From: Lachnospiraceae bacterium
Lineage (GTDB): Bacteria > Bacillota > Clostridia > Lachnospirales > Lachnospiraceae
Direction: 5' to 3'
Length of the DNA stretch: 41,705 nucleotides
Assembly (NCBI GenBank): GCA_017962825.1
Contig: JAGCUO010000122.1
Span: forward strand, 1 to 41,705
In this document: piece after piece, positions 7,398 through 15,998 of the stretch
Layout of the letters: each line of letters starts with the position of its first letter
How positions within the stretch are numbered: position 1 is the first letter of the stretch
The notes under the pieces: generated by a model
Database searches by the model: none
What the model was told of the DNA's origin: nothing
The model's input: the letters and a program-made list of their open reading frames with translations, nothing else
Program-made: the position numbers and the translations under genes

Positions 7398-8906
7398 TCA
7401 TTTGCTTTCAAGATCACTTTTGTTGACAGACAGAACGCAGAAGTCAAGACGTTTGTCTTCCTGCTTGTCTTCCTTTTTATCGGCTCTGCCCATTCCGGTA
7501 ATGTTGGATGCATTCGGATCAACCCCCTCAACAGTTGTCACCTTGCCTGTTCCGGCTCCCTTTGAAGCGCCCGGCACACGGAATGTTTCTACATTGATGG
7601 GAGCTATAGATACCTCCTCAGGCTTCGGAAGCTGAGGAATCCATTCATAAGGCACTCTGTATGCACGATATATACCATTCATGGTGAATTTACCGCCAAT
7701 GCCTCTGAAATACGGATTGATATATTCCCATACGATCTCGTGCTCCGGTGTAACCTCTATAAGTCTTCCGTCTGAGCCCTCAGTGATAAGGGTGTTTCCG
7801 TTGGGAAGTCTCTGTGCCGAAGAGATATATGAGCTGTAGAACTTGGAAGCATCCGTGAAAAGAAGGAAACCTGCTTCCATGGGAGTGTACTGCCACTTGA
7901 TCTCAAGTGTTATGGGATCAAATTCCAGAACTCTGGAATAGTCTCTGTGTGCGTTGTTGTTACCGGTAACAGATGAAGGATTGGGAGTTCCGTATCCGCC
8001 CTCTCCTCCGTTATCGAATACAAGGAGGTTTCCTTCTCCGGGAAGTCCCTTGGGGATCATATGGAAGTGATGCTGTCCGATGATCCATCCGAGTGCCCTA
8101 AGCTCCTTGGTCTTGGAAAAATCGGGACCAATCTGCCAAACGATCTCTCCGGTGGCCTTACTGATGATCGCTAAGATATTTGCATTTCTCGAATCGAAGA
8201 TCAGGTTATCGGGATGGAATCTCTCATCACCTGCATCGTACCATTTATTGGGGCCGAGGACTGATACACAGTTTACATGTAACCAATCTCCGCCTGCTTC
8301 GCCGTGAAGTCCGGGATTTCTGGCAAGAGTGTTTTTGGCTGCCTCATCAAAATCGAATTCATCGAAATGATCGCTGGCTTTCCAGCTCCAAAGAATATTG
8401 CCTTCCCAGTCAACCTCGATAATCTTGTCATCGATGAGTTCTTTGTCGGAAATAGCAGGATTAGTTACGTTTTCATGCACAAGCAGGATCGTGTTTCCAC
8501 TGTCAACCTTGGGTTCTCCGCCGGGATAATAATATCCTACGGTATTTCCTTCACGCTGAAAATCATGATGCTGTCTTGCCTGCCACTTGGGCTCCTGTCC
8601 TTCATCCTCTATGTACTCGGTATGATCGAACTTCCAGACTATATTTCCGTCCCAGTCAACCTGAACAAGATCAAGCTGATCCTGATAAGCTTTCTTGCTT
8701 TCTCTTACACCGGTGGTTCCGAGCACATATCCGCCGGGAAGGATCTTATTGGGAAATCCGCCGAGTCCGGCCCAAAGATTAACCTCATTACCATTCATGT
8801 CAATGAGCAAGGCTCCTTTTGCAGAAGGGTAAATGGTGTAACCATTCCATGTTTTGTCCTTGTCATACTGTAAAACACCTGTCGCAAATATACTGGGATA
8901 TCCCAT
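7398..8906 (-). CDS. Arylsulfotransferase (ASST) family protein, cytoplasmic
   Basis: A 502-residue protein of the arylsulfotransferase/beta-propeller family. ASST enzymes move a sulfuryl group from an aryl sulfate to a phenol without PAPS, using a histidine that becomes sulfated. Family blocks are visible: HHDFQREGNTV (about 113-123), DWLHVNCVSV (207-216), QHHFHMIPKG (278-287) and AHRDYSRVLEF near 320, with repeated WxGNIVW/GNILWSW propeller blades. There is no signal peptide, unlike secreted enterobacterial AssT. I choose the ATG at 8906 (MGYPS) since GAGGTG lies 6 bases upstream; the GTG at 8915 would lie inside that site. It ends the second importer operon, 23 bases after the binding-protein gene, so it probably acts on the imported compound. 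The last 70 residues are charged and low in complexity. Confidence 0.85.
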   Translation of the reverse strand: MGYPSIFATGVLQYDKDKTWNGYTIYPSAKGALLIDMNGNEVNLWAGLGGFPNKILPGGYVLGTTGVRESKKAYQDQLDLVQVDWDGNIVWKFDHTEYIEDEGQEPKWQARQHHDFQREGNTVGYYYPGGEPKVDSGNTILLVHENVTNPAISDKELIDDKIIEVDWEGNILWSWKASDHFDEFDFDEAAKNTLARNPGLHGEAGGDWLHVNCVSVLGPNKWYDAGDERFHPDNLIFDSRNANILAIISKATGEIVWQIGPDFSKTKELRALGWIIGQHHFHMIPKGLPGEGNLLVFDNGGEGGYGTPNPSSVTGNNNAHRDYSRVLEFDPITLEIKWQYTPMEAGFLLFTDASKFYSSYISSAQRLPNGNTLITEGSDGRLIEVTPEHEIVWEYINPYFRGIGGKFTMNGIYRAYRVPYEWIPQLPKPEEVSIAPINVETFRVPGASKGAGTGKVTTVEGVDPNASNITGMGRADKKEDKQEDKRLDFCVLSVNKSDLESK

Positions 8907-8929
8907 ATCCTTCACCTCACTTTAATATA

Positions 8930-10009
8930 TTAGTTAAGTACTACAGTTACTGCATCGGGAAAAGCGATTTCAGCAGGTCTTACATCATAAAATTCTCTGA
9001 CACTGTAATCAGTTTCGAATCTGCCCGCCTCAAACGCCCACTTCTCTACTTCCTCAAGATGCTGAGCGGAATCTTCATTAAGACCATGCTCGAATACTCT
9101 GTTCTGCCAATTTGCCTTGAAGTTCTCAGGTAATATGGAAAGCTTCTGAGCAAGATATTCAGCGGTTTCATCAAGATTGTTGTTAATGAAATCGATTGCC
9201 TCGTCAACAGCAAGAAGATACTCGGCAAGAAGCTCGGTATTATCACTGATAAATCCTTCGGTCGCAAGAAGATAAGCGGTAGTTGAAACTCCAATCTCCT
9301 GAGCGGTAGCTACTTTCTTCCATCCGATCTCTTCGAAATACGCAACCTGCTCTCCGCTTACAAAATATGCCGATGCATTTCCTGCGGTCGCAACAGCAAG
9401 AGCAGTCTGTGCAGAATCAACTGCGATGATGTTCTGATTATCGAAATCAAATCCGAGGTACTCGATTGCTTTGGCTACATAGTAATCAACAACTGTTCCG
9501 ATGGTGGACATGAATCCTTTGCTTCCGTCAAGTGATGCAAGATCATCTGCATATTCGGGAGCTACATAAAGACCTCCGACCATATCACCGCTGGGAGCCC
9601 CGAGATCCGAGAAAATCTTCAGATCTGTCACACCATAGGTATTTCCAAGACGGTTTACGGTTGCGTAATCAGCCATGTCTCCAATGTCTGCAGTTCCGTT
9701 TACTATGGCATCAATTGTTGCAATTCCATATACATACTCGGTAATCTCAGCATTGATCCCGTGATTGGCAAAAAATCCCTGCCACTGAGCAACCTCATCA
9801 ACATACTGATCCATTCCGCCGGTCATAACTGCAAGACGTATAGTCTGAAGTTCAGCCGGCGCATCGGGATTTCCATTTCCCTCTTCAGTTGCCGCATTTC
9901 CTGCATTTGCATTTCCTGTGTCAACCGATCCGGATGCATTTCCGCACCCTGCAAGTGAAGCTAAAGCAAGCACACCCGCAAACAATAAACTTAAGATCTT
10001 TTTTTTCAT
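8930..10009 (-). CDS. SsuA/TauA-type ABC substrate-binding lipoprotein
   Basis: An NMT1/SsuA-like binding protein for a sulfonate, sulfate ester or similar solute. From the ATG at 10009 it begins MKKKILSLLFAGVLAL and has a lipobox SLAGC, then a Gly/Asn/Ala-rich linker, then the domain starting IRLAVMTGGMDQYVDEVAQWQGFF. NGTADIGDMADYATVNRL is the usual ligand-pocket loop of the family. I reject 18 upstream residues because AGAGGA lies 10 bases before the ATG at 10009 and the signal peptide begins there. It follows the permease gene by 55 bases and precedes the ASST gene. The exact ligand is not readable. Confidence 0.91.
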   Translation of the reverse strand: MKKKILSLLFAGVLALASLAGCGNASGSVDTGNANAGNAATEEGNGNPDAPAELQTIRLAVMTGGMDQYVDEVAQWQGFFANHGINAEITEYVYGIATIDAIVNGTADIGDMADYATVNRLGNTYGVTDLKIFSDLGAPSGDMVGGLYVAPEYADDLASLDGSKGFMSTIGTVVDYYVAKAIEYLGFDFDNQNIIAVDSAQTALAVATAGNASAYFVSGEQVAYFEEIGWKKVATAQEIGVSTTAYLLATEGFISDNTELLAEYLLAVDEAIDFINNNLDETAEYLAQKLSILPENFKANWQNRVFEHGLNEDSAQHLEEVEKWAFEAGRFETDYSVREFYDVRPAEIAFPDAVTVVLN

Positions 10010-10064
10010 AATATAATTCCTCTCTTTCACCTCTTTCAAACCCGCAAGCGGGATATGAACCATA

Positions 10065-10838
10065 TCATTTAACTCCGAAATGTTTTAGGAGTTTTTTACC
10101 GACAAAGCTTAAAAGTCTGTCAGCTATAAATCCGATAAGTGCCAGCGTTATGATTCCCGCAAATGCCCAGGATGTCTTATAATACATTCTCGAACTTTGG
10201 ATCAGATATCCGAGACCATCTCCTCCAACAAGCATCTCAGCTGCTATAACACAGATGATACTTGATGAAAGTCCGAGTCTGACACCGGTAAAGATATTGG
10301 GAACAGACGAGGGTACTATAACGGTAAAAAAAACTCTTATTCTCCCCGCTCCCATACAAGAAGCTGCTTCAACAAGTGATTTGTCAGTTGTCACAACGCC
10401 TGCTATGGTATTGACCAGAATCGGGAAAAATGCTGCGTAAAGGATCAGTGCAACTTTTGATTTATCATCCACACCGAACCAAATGAGAAACATCGATGTA
10501 AGAGCAATGGCGGGAATGAATCTAAGCAGATTCAGAAGGGGTTCAACGAGCCACCTTACACATTTAAAATGTCCCGTGAGCAATCCGATTGGAATAGCAG
10601 TAAGTATTGCCAGTCCCCATCCTTTTCCGATCCTTCCGAGTGATGCAATAATATCAGCCCCCAGAGTTCCATCGGAAATCACTTTGACAAGCGCTTTCCA
10701 CGTTTCTATAGGACTAGGAAGAAATATCTCGTCGTAATTGAAAGCTGCAAATGCCCATAATGTAAAAAATATGATCCATGATATTATTCCGCAGCGAAGT
10801 ATTTTCTCCACTATGCCGGTTTTTTCTTTTGTAGCCAT
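10065..10838 (-). CDS. SsuC/TauC-type ABC permease
   Basis: A 257-residue BPD-type inner-membrane permease. About six hydrophobic segments are visible, with FLPSPIETWKALVKV near the N-terminus (typical of SsuC/TauC) and the coupling motif EAASCMGAGRIRVFFTVIVPSSVPNIFTG in the middle. The ATG at 10838 (MATKEK) is preferred because GGAGGA stands 8 bases upstream; the longer frame would use a TTG inside that site. It overlaps nothing but starts 15 bases after the ATPase stop. It pairs with the ATPase at 10853-11914 and the lipoprotein at 8930-10009. Confidence 0.92.
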   Translation of the reverse strand: MATKEKTGIVEKILRCGIISWIIFFTLWAFAAFNYDEIFLPSPIETWKALVKVISDGTLGADIIASLGRIGKGWGLAILTAIPIGLLTGHFKCVRWLVEPLLNLLRFIPAIALTSMFLIWFGVDDKSKVALILYAAFFPILVNTIAGVVTTDKSLVEAASCMGAGRIRVFFTVIVPSSVPNIFTGVRLGLSSSIICVIAAEMLVGGDGLGYLIQSSRMYYKTSWAFAGIITLALIGFIADRLLSFVGKKLLKHFGVK

Positions 10839-10852
10839 TTTCCTGTTCCTCC

Positions 10853-11914
10853 TCAAATGAAGTACTGACCCGAATCATCACGGGACTTATTCTTGACAAC
10901 TCTGGTTGATTCATTATCAAGGATGTACAACTGATCTACTAAAACCCTTACCTTGTCTCCCGCCTTCAGCGGTCCGTTCACCAGTTGTGAATTGGCTTTT
11001 ATCTTTATTCCGTTAACATCCAATATAACTTCGAAATAATGACCCCTGAAAATACTCTGTTCAACAATTCCATCCTCATATGAAGGATCCTGGCCTTTAA
11101 CAGAATTCAGACTTTCAAGTTCAACAAATTCTGGCCTGATGATAGCCCTGGTGTCATCTCCTTCCTTATCAAAACCTTTAAGCACATCATAATCATCGAT
11201 AATAGTGGACTTTCCGATAAACTGTGCCGCAAACGGCGTCTTGGGATATAGATATATATTGACCGGATCACCGACCTGCTCGACCTTACCGAGATTTGTG
11301 ATAACGATCTCATCCGCAACCTCTATTGCTTCATCTTGGTCGTGTGTAACGAAAATACTGGTAATACCTATCTTATCTATAGTCTCTCTGAGCCATGTTC
11401 TGAGTTCCTGTCTAACCTTGGCATCTATTGCTGCAAACGGTTCATCCAGCAGCAATAGTTCAGGTTCCGGAGCAAGTGCTCTTGCAAGGGCTATTCTTTG
11501 TTTTTGTCCGCCTGACAGCTGATCCGGATATCTCTTTTCAAGACCGGGAAGATTTACAAGTTCCAAAAGTTCGGTGACTCGCTTATTTATGTATTCCTTA
11601 TCCTTTTTCTGAACCTTAAGGCCATACGCAATATTGTCATAAACTGTCAGATACGGAAATAAGGCATAATTCTGAAAAACAAATCCCACACCTCTCTGGC
11701 TCGGTGACAGATCATTCACAAGACTGCCGTTGATATAGATATCACCTGAATCCTGCTTCTCCAAACCGGCTATCATACGAAGTATTGTTGTCTTGCCACT
11801 TCCGCTGGGTCCGAGAAGTCCGATAAGTTTCCCCTTTTCGATTCCGAAACTGACATTATCAGATGCCTGGCAGTCTCCGAATCTTTTATTTACATTTTTA
11901 AGTTCTACATACAT
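10853..11914 (-). CDS. ABC transporter ATP-binding protein with TOBE domain, CysA/PotA type
   Basis: A 353-residue ATPase. Walker A is GPSGSGKTT (about 36-44), the Q-loop FVFQNYALFPYLTVYDNI, the signature LSGGQKQRIALARALA, Walker B LLLLDEPFAAIDAK and the switch FVTHDQDEA. The C-terminal 120 residues form a TOBE-like regulatory domain with IIRPEFVEL and KVRVLVD. A long CysA-type subunit is unusual next to an SsuC-type permease, whose usual ATPase (SsuB) is short and lacks TOBE. It is the first gene of the second importer operon. The preceding GAGGTAAAC site is 4-5 bases from the ATG. Confidence 0.92.
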   Translation of the reverse strand: MYVELKNVNKRFGDCQASDNVSFGIEKGKLIGLLGPSGSGKTTILRMIAGLEKQDSGDIYINGSLVNDLSPSQRGVGFVFQNYALFPYLTVYDNIAYGLKVQKKDKEYINKRVTELLELVNLPGLEKRYPDQLSGGQKQRIALARALAPEPELLLLDEPFAAIDAKVRQELRTWLRETIDKIGITSIFVTHDQDEAIEVADEIVITNLGKVEQVGDPVNIYLYPKTPFAAQFIGKSTIIDDYDVLKGFDKEGDDTRAIIRPEFVELESLNSVKGQDPSYEDGIVEQSIFRGHYFEVILDVNGIKIKANSQLVNGPLKAGDKVRVLVDQLYILDNESTRVVKNKSRDDSGQYFI

Positions 11915-12013
11915 GTGGTTTACCTCTCGGATACATCACTTTGTTATTGTTCATGAATTGCATTCTACTTGTTGAGCAAATATTTGGCTAATACAGGTAA
12001 CTTATAATCTGTT

Positions 12014-12028
12014 ATAGCCTGCACCTAT
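12014..12028. promoter_or_regulatory. Putative sulfur-regulon box B (ATAG-N7-CTAT)
   Basis: The dyad ATAG-N7-CTAT lies 100 bases before the ATPase gene at 11914 and just after the terminator of the preceding operon. A second half-site-like TTATAA follows on the left (12003-12008). On the minus strand ATAGGTGCAGGCTATAAC resembles box C at 14 of 18 positions. Confidence 0.42.
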
Positions 12029-12031
12029 TAC

Positions 12032-12065
12032 AAAAAAAGAAATCCGTGTAAGGATTTCTTTTTTT
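12032..12065 (-). terminator. Rho-independent terminator after the SsuB-type gene
   Basis: The core arms AGAAATCC (12038-12045) and GGATTTCT (12052-12059) enclose a 6-base loop and extend with A/T pairs on both flanks. A T tract follows in both directions. It lies 5 bases after the stop at 12071 and separates the two importer operons. Confidence 0.88.
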
Positions 12066-12070
12066 CCATA

Positions 12071-12835
12071 TCAGATAACATAATCCAATATACTGTGGTT
12101 AAAGTAATTTATAATTAGATTTCTGTAATAAGCAAAGTCCTCACCGCTTCTTAATCTCGGTCTGGGTATCTCTATCTCGATAACCTGATCGACCTCCGCA
12201 GGTCTGGGTCTCATGACCACAACCTTATCTCCGAGGAAGATCGCCTCATCGATATCATGAGTGACCATGATCATCGTGGTCTTCTCTTCTTCCCAGATCT
12301 TACCTATCTCAGTCTGCATGTTCATCTTGGTAAGAGCATCCAGAGCACCGAGAGGCTCATCAAGGAGAAGGATCCTGGGATGTCTCATAAGAGCTCTTGC
12401 TATCGATACACGCTGTGCCATACCTCCGGATAACTGTCCGGGATATACCTTTTCGAAATTCTCAAGGTCTACCTTCTTCAGATAGGTATTAACAAGTTCT
12501 CTGAGTTCTTCCTTAGAGCCGTCAAGTCCCAATGTCAGATTGTCCTCAACAGTAAGCCAGGGAAGAAGTCTGTGATCCTGAAAGATAACTCCTCTGTCAA
12601 GGCCTGCCTTCTCAACTCTCTTACCGTCAAGAAGGATATCTCCGCCGTAGTTTTTCTCCAGTCCGGCGATCAGTCTGAGCAAAGTGGTCTTTCCGCATCC
12701 GCTGGCACCGATTATGGATATGAACTCACCCTCTTTTACGGTTAAGTCCACCTTTTTGATAGCTTCCACATCCTTATCCGGTGTATGAAAGATCTTGGAT
12801 ACATTTTTAATTTCCAAAATATTATTGTCGCTCAT
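12071..12835 (-). CDS. SsuB/TauB-type ABC transporter ATP-binding protein
   Basis: A 254-residue ATPase of the nitrate/sulfonate/taurine importer family. Walker A is GASGCGKTT (about 42-50), VIFQDHRLLPWLTVEDNL is the family-typical Q-loop, LSGGMAQRVSIARALM the signature, LLLDEPLGALDALTK the Walker B and MVTHDIDEAIFLGD the switch region. It lacks a TOBE domain. It ends the operon that begins with the two DszB-like genes, 19 bases after the permease gene. Substrate by family: alkyl or aryl sulfonates, taurine, nitrate or cyanate; the sulfur context favours organosulfur compounds. Confidence 0.93.
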   Translation of the reverse strand: MSDNNILEIKNVSKIFHTPDKDVEAIKKVDLTVKEGEFISIIGASGCGKTTLLRLIAGLEKNYGGDILLDGKRVEKAGLDRGVIFQDHRLLPWLTVEDNLTLGLDGSKEELRELVNTYLKKVDLENFEKVYPGQLSGGMAQRVSIARALMRHPRILLLDEPLGALDALTKMNMQTEIGKIWEEEKTTMIMVTHDIDEAIFLGDKVVVMRPRPAEVDQVIEIEIPRPRLRSGEDFAYYRNLIINYFNHSILDYVI

Positions 12836-12854
12836 AACGTTACCTGTCTTCCGT

Positions 12855-13703
12855 TTACTTGACGGTCTTTCTTTTCCATTTAAGGGATCTTTGTTCGATC
12901 TGATGAAGTATTACATCAATGGCCACACCTATTACGCCGATGACAACCATAAGTGCTATCAGATTATCGGACCAGAGAAATTCTCTGGATTTCATTAGTG
13001 CATATCCGAGTCCGGTAAGACCTCCGAGCATCTCTGCAGCCACAACGGCCATCCAAGCATTTCCGGCTCCGAGTCTGAGTCCGGTAAATATCGAAGATAC
13101 AGCTGAAGGAAGTACGATCTTTCTTAAAAAGATACTTCTTTTAAGTTCAAGCACCTCGGCAAGCTCACAATACTCTACCTGAACACCTTTAATTCCCTGC
13201 AATGTATTTAGGAAGATCGGGATCAGCACGCCTCTTGCAATGATAAGCTCCTTAGATACTTCACCGATTCCGAACCAGAGGATTATGAGAGGCATCCATG
13301 CATAGAGGGGAATCTGTCTGATAACATTGATAATGGGAGAAACCACTCTCTCTACGACCTTATTCAGACCGCTGACTACTCCAAGTATAAGTGCGATACC
13401 GGCTCCCCAAAGGTAACCTATAAGTACTCTTTTTCCGCTTATTGCCAGATCCTTAGCCAGCGTTCCGTCAGAGATAATCTTGACAAGTGCTTTGACAACC
13501 TTGAGCGGTGAAGGAAGGATCACCTCCAGAAGAAGTCCGGATCCGGAAAGTATCTGCCATACGATAAGTAACAGAATGGGAACCGCTAAAGTATTGATAA
13601 GTGCTGCCAGTCTGAGTCCCAGCTTATCACTGCTAAAGTCTCCGGTAAGATTTTTAATTGTCTTTTGCTTAACGGGTAATTCCGCAGTCATCTCTTTTGC
13701 CAT
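12855..13703 (-). CDS. SsuC-type ABC permease
   Basis: A 282-residue permease with about six membrane segments. VILPSPLKVVKALVKIISDGTL and the EAA-like loop CELAEVLELKRSIFLRKIVLPSAVSSIFTGLRLGAG define the SsuC/TauC family. It resembles the permease at 10065-10838 in layout, including the conserved SDGTL stretch, so the two systems look like diverged copies. It lies between the lipoprotein gene and the ATPase gene; a stable hairpin precedes its ribosome site. Confidence 0.92.
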   Translation of the reverse strand: MAKEMTAELPVKQKTIKNLTGDFSSDKLGLRLAALINTLAVPILLLIVWQILSGSGLLLEVILPSPLKVVKALVKIISDGTLAKDLAISGKRVLIGYLWGAGIALILGVVSGLNKVVERVVSPIINVIRQIPLYAWMPLIILWFGIGEVSKELIIARGVLIPIFLNTLQGIKGVQVEYCELAEVLELKRSIFLRKIVLPSAVSSIFTGLRLGAGNAWMAVVAAEMLGGLTGLGYALMKSREFLWSDNLIALMVVIGVIGVAIDVILHQIEQRSLKWKRKTVK

Positions 13704-13718
13704 GATTATTCCAATTCC

Positions 13719-13743
13719 CGGGAGAGCAGGTCGTGCTCTCCCG
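13719..13743 (-). repeat. Stable intergenic hairpin after the binding-protein gene
   Basis: Perfect 10-bp arms (13719-13728 and 13734-13743, CGGGAGAGCA) enclose a 5-base loop between the lipoprotein stop at 13758 and the permease start at 13703. On the transcribed strand no T tract follows. Such hairpins often protect the 3' end of a binding-protein mRNA so that this subunit is made in excess; this role is inference. Confidence 0.65.
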
Positions 13744-13757
13744 TAATATTTTTTTAC

Positions 13758-14912
13758 TTACTCAAAGAAGTTGGGATTAAAGAAGGTTTCCTTATCTACA
13801 CGTCCTTCTGCGGTAAACTCTTCGGTATTTTCGACGAGCCAGTTCTGATAGTTATCGGTATCTTCGATAAGCTGTGAAAGAGGTGCTGAAGCGGAATAGA
13901 AAGTCTCTGCGCTTCTGTTGTTGTACCAGATGGTGTTCTCTGCAGGTTCTCTTGTAATGGTCTCAAGAACAGCTGCGGTCTCTTCGGGATTCTGAATGAT
14001 ATAAGCATTTACAAGCTGACGAAGCTTAAGAACTGCCTTGATCAGATTAACGTGAGTGTTTGCAAATTCGGTAGGTGCAAATGATACGGAAGCTCCGCCG
14101 TAGTTGGTGTAGACACCGTTCTCTTTAGCATTTGCGATCTCGCGGAAGTTACCGGAGATGATCTCGTTGTTGATATTAGCGAAGGGGTGAACTGAGATTG
14201 CATCAACTTCGCCTGCCTGAAGAGCAGTCTTGATATCATCATTTGATACGTTTGCGTAAGTCCAGTCGGTTCCTTCGGTCCATCCGAGGTCATTGGTCTG
14301 CTCGATAAGAGCAACATACTGGCATCCTGCCTTCCAGCTTGCAATGGTGCCGCCCTGAAGATCTGCAAGGGTCTGATAAGGTGAATCCTTAGCAACAAGA
14401 ATAGCTACGATTCCGGGTGCAGGATCTTCAGAAAGCTCTACAGCGGTAATGTCGCCACCCTGTGATCTATAGAGAAGATAGGGATAAAGCATACGGTTCA
14501 TAAGATGAAGCTCGTCTCTTTCCATGAGCTGAACTTCGTTTCCTACAGCGCCTTCTACGATCTTAACAGTGGTGTGGTTGTCACCGAGAAGCTCATTGAA
14601 CCAGCCGTTCTTGTCAGCAAGGTATACCCAGCTTCCCGAACCGATCTTAAGCTCTGCCTGCTCTTCAAAGGAGTATTTCTCCTTGAGCTGAGCGATCGCA
14701 GATTCGATTACACCAACCGTGATAACATCATTTGCGGTTACGTTTCTGTCAAGAAGCTCTTTAGCAAGAGCCTCATCCTCTGCGGTAATGGTCACTTCAG
14801 CTGCTGCAGTTCCCTGATTACCATTTCCACTCTGTCCGCCGCAGCCTGCAAGTCCGAGCGCAGCAGCAAGTCCGAGTGCTGCAAACTTTGTGATCAATCC
14901 ATGTTTTTTCAT
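13758..14912 (-). CDS. SsuA-type ABC substrate-binding lipoprotein
   Basis: A 384-residue lipoprotein that should capture the ligand for the SsuC/SsuB pair downstream. From the ATG at 14912 it starts MKKHGLITKFAALGLAAALGLAGCGG, with an LAGC lipobox. The mature part has ELKIGSGSWVYLADKNGWFNELL, TTVKIVEGAVGNEVQLM and LQAGEVDAISVHPFANINNEI, which are NMT1/SsuA-like pocket segments. The start is set by AGGAG six bases before the ATG; 45 further upstream codons in the same frame have no signal-peptide character. It follows the second DszB-like gene by 55 bases, so binding protein and putative desulfinases are clearly separate gene products here. Confidence 0.91.
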   Translation of the reverse strand: MKKHGLITKFAALGLAAALGLAGCGGQSGNGNQGTAAAEVTITAEDEALAKELLDRNVTANDVITVGVIESAIAQLKEKYSFEEQAELKIGSGSWVYLADKNGWFNELLGDNHTTVKIVEGAVGNEVQLMERDELHLMNRMLYPYLLYRSQGGDITAVELSEDPAPGIVAILVAKDSPYQTLADLQGGTIASWKAGCQYVALIEQTNDLGWTEGTDWTYANVSNDDIKTALQAGEVDAISVHPFANINNEIISGNFREIANAKENGVYTNYGGASVSFAPTEFANTHVNLIKAVLKLRQLVNAYIIQNPEETAAVLETITREPAENTIWYNNRSAETFYSASAPLSQLIEDTDNYQNWLVENTEEFTAEGRVDKETFFNPNFFE

Positions 14913-14967
14913 AATAATCTCCTTATATTTCCTCTTCTCTTCCCCAACACATTTTGCTAAAGAACGA

Positions 14968-15996
14968 TCAAACTGCTTTTCTCGCCTCAAGTTCAAGTTC
15001 AGCGAGTGCTTTTTCAAGGAATGATGAATCAACCCATTCCGATACATTTACAGGCTTATCCAGATATCCGTGCTCAAGAAGGAATTCCGACTGGATCTGT
15101 AATGCCTTAAGAGCCTCGGGATCAAGATTGGGCTCAAGCTTTGTGTAGTGATCCTCAGTATGTGAAGCCCTGTACTCTTCTATCGTAGAGTGAGTCTGCT
15201 CGGCAAGAAGTGCTTCCGCTTCATCTTTATGATCCTTAGCCCATCTTGCTGCGATTATGGCAGCCTTCAGGAAAGCAACGACCACTTCGGGCTCTTCCTT
15301 TGCAAGCTTTTCGCTTACGGTAAGTACATTGGGATAAATATTATTTACTGGCTGTACATCTCCCGACTGTTTCCATACATCGTAGATAACCTTTACTTTA
15401 AGTCCGGGCTCAACCTTTCTGATATCTCCGCCTCTGGTAAAGATGGCATCCACCTCTCCTCTTGCAAGTGCACCGATCTCAGCAGATGCTATGGATTTGG
15501 TAGAAGGAAGTCCTCTGTCCGAATGGTATCCCTCATCGTTGATCACCTCTACCCATTCAACCTCATCCTTGGAGATTCCGTTCAACTCCAGAGCCAGTTC
15601 CAAACCATGCTCTGCCGTAGCCCTGTGGAAATCGATAAGAACATCCGTGTGAACGGGAATGGCGAGTTTCTTGCCTTTAAGATCGGCTACTGAATTGATG
15701 CCTGAATCTTCTCTTACCAAAACAGGCTGATATGCATCTATCGTATTGACTGCAAGAAGCACAACTCCGGTTCCCTTTGACTTGGTCCAGAGGGGAGGAA
15801 TATTTCCACCCTCACGGAAAAGTCTGTCATTATGGAATGTAAAATGTGCTGCCCATTCTTTTTGCTCAAGAGTCTGAAGCTTGATGGGATCGTAACCTAT
15901 CTTTTCAAGTTCTTCTTTTAGGAAGCCGTGGTTTGCTGCGATGTATGAAGCATTTGCAACGGGGCAAATCGTGTAATAGATTTTCTTGTCTGCCAT
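14968..15996 (-). CDS. DszB-like sulfinate desulfinase homologue, copy 2
   Basis: A 342-residue soluble protein that would usually be labelled sulfonate-binding protein. It has no signal peptide or lipobox and matches 2-hydroxybiphenyl sulfinate desulfinase (DszB) as I remember it. TICPVANASYIAANHGFL corresponds to the DszB nucleophile segment with Cys11 for Cys27; AHFTFHNDRLFREGGNIPPL puts His51, Arg61 and Gly64 at the spacing of DszB His60, Arg70 and Gly73; NVLTVSEKLA, AIIAARWAKDH and the end SEFLLEHGYLDKPV also align. DszB cleaves C-S bonds of aryl sulfinates to give sulfite. The start is 2 bases after copy 1, with GGAGG inside its last codons. The substrate here is unknown; a cytosolic binding protein is the alternative. 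Confidence 0.8.
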   Translation of the reverse strand: MADKKIYYTICPVANASYIAANHGFLKEELEKIGYDPIKLQTLEQKEWAAHFTFHNDRLFREGGNIPPLWTKSKGTGVVLLAVNTIDAYQPVLVREDSGINSVADLKGKKLAIPVHTDVLIDFHRATAEHGLELALELNGISKDEVEWVEVINDEGYHSDRGLPSTKSIASAEIGALARGEVDAIFTRGGDIRKVEPGLKVKVIYDVWKQSGDVQPVNNIYPNVLTVSEKLAKEEPEVVVAFLKAAIIAARWAKDHKDEAEALLAEQTHSTIEEYRASHTEDHYTKLEPNLDPEALKALQIQSEFLLEHGYLDKPVNVSEWVDSSFLEKALAELELEARKAV

Positions 15997-15998
15997 CT

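Noticed and set aside
7402-8873. Plus-strand open frames opposite the arylsulfotransferase gene (up to 189 residues)
   Set aside because: No ribosome sites, odd composition and no family features; they are shadows of the minus-strand gene. The same holds for the other long plus-strand frames across the window.
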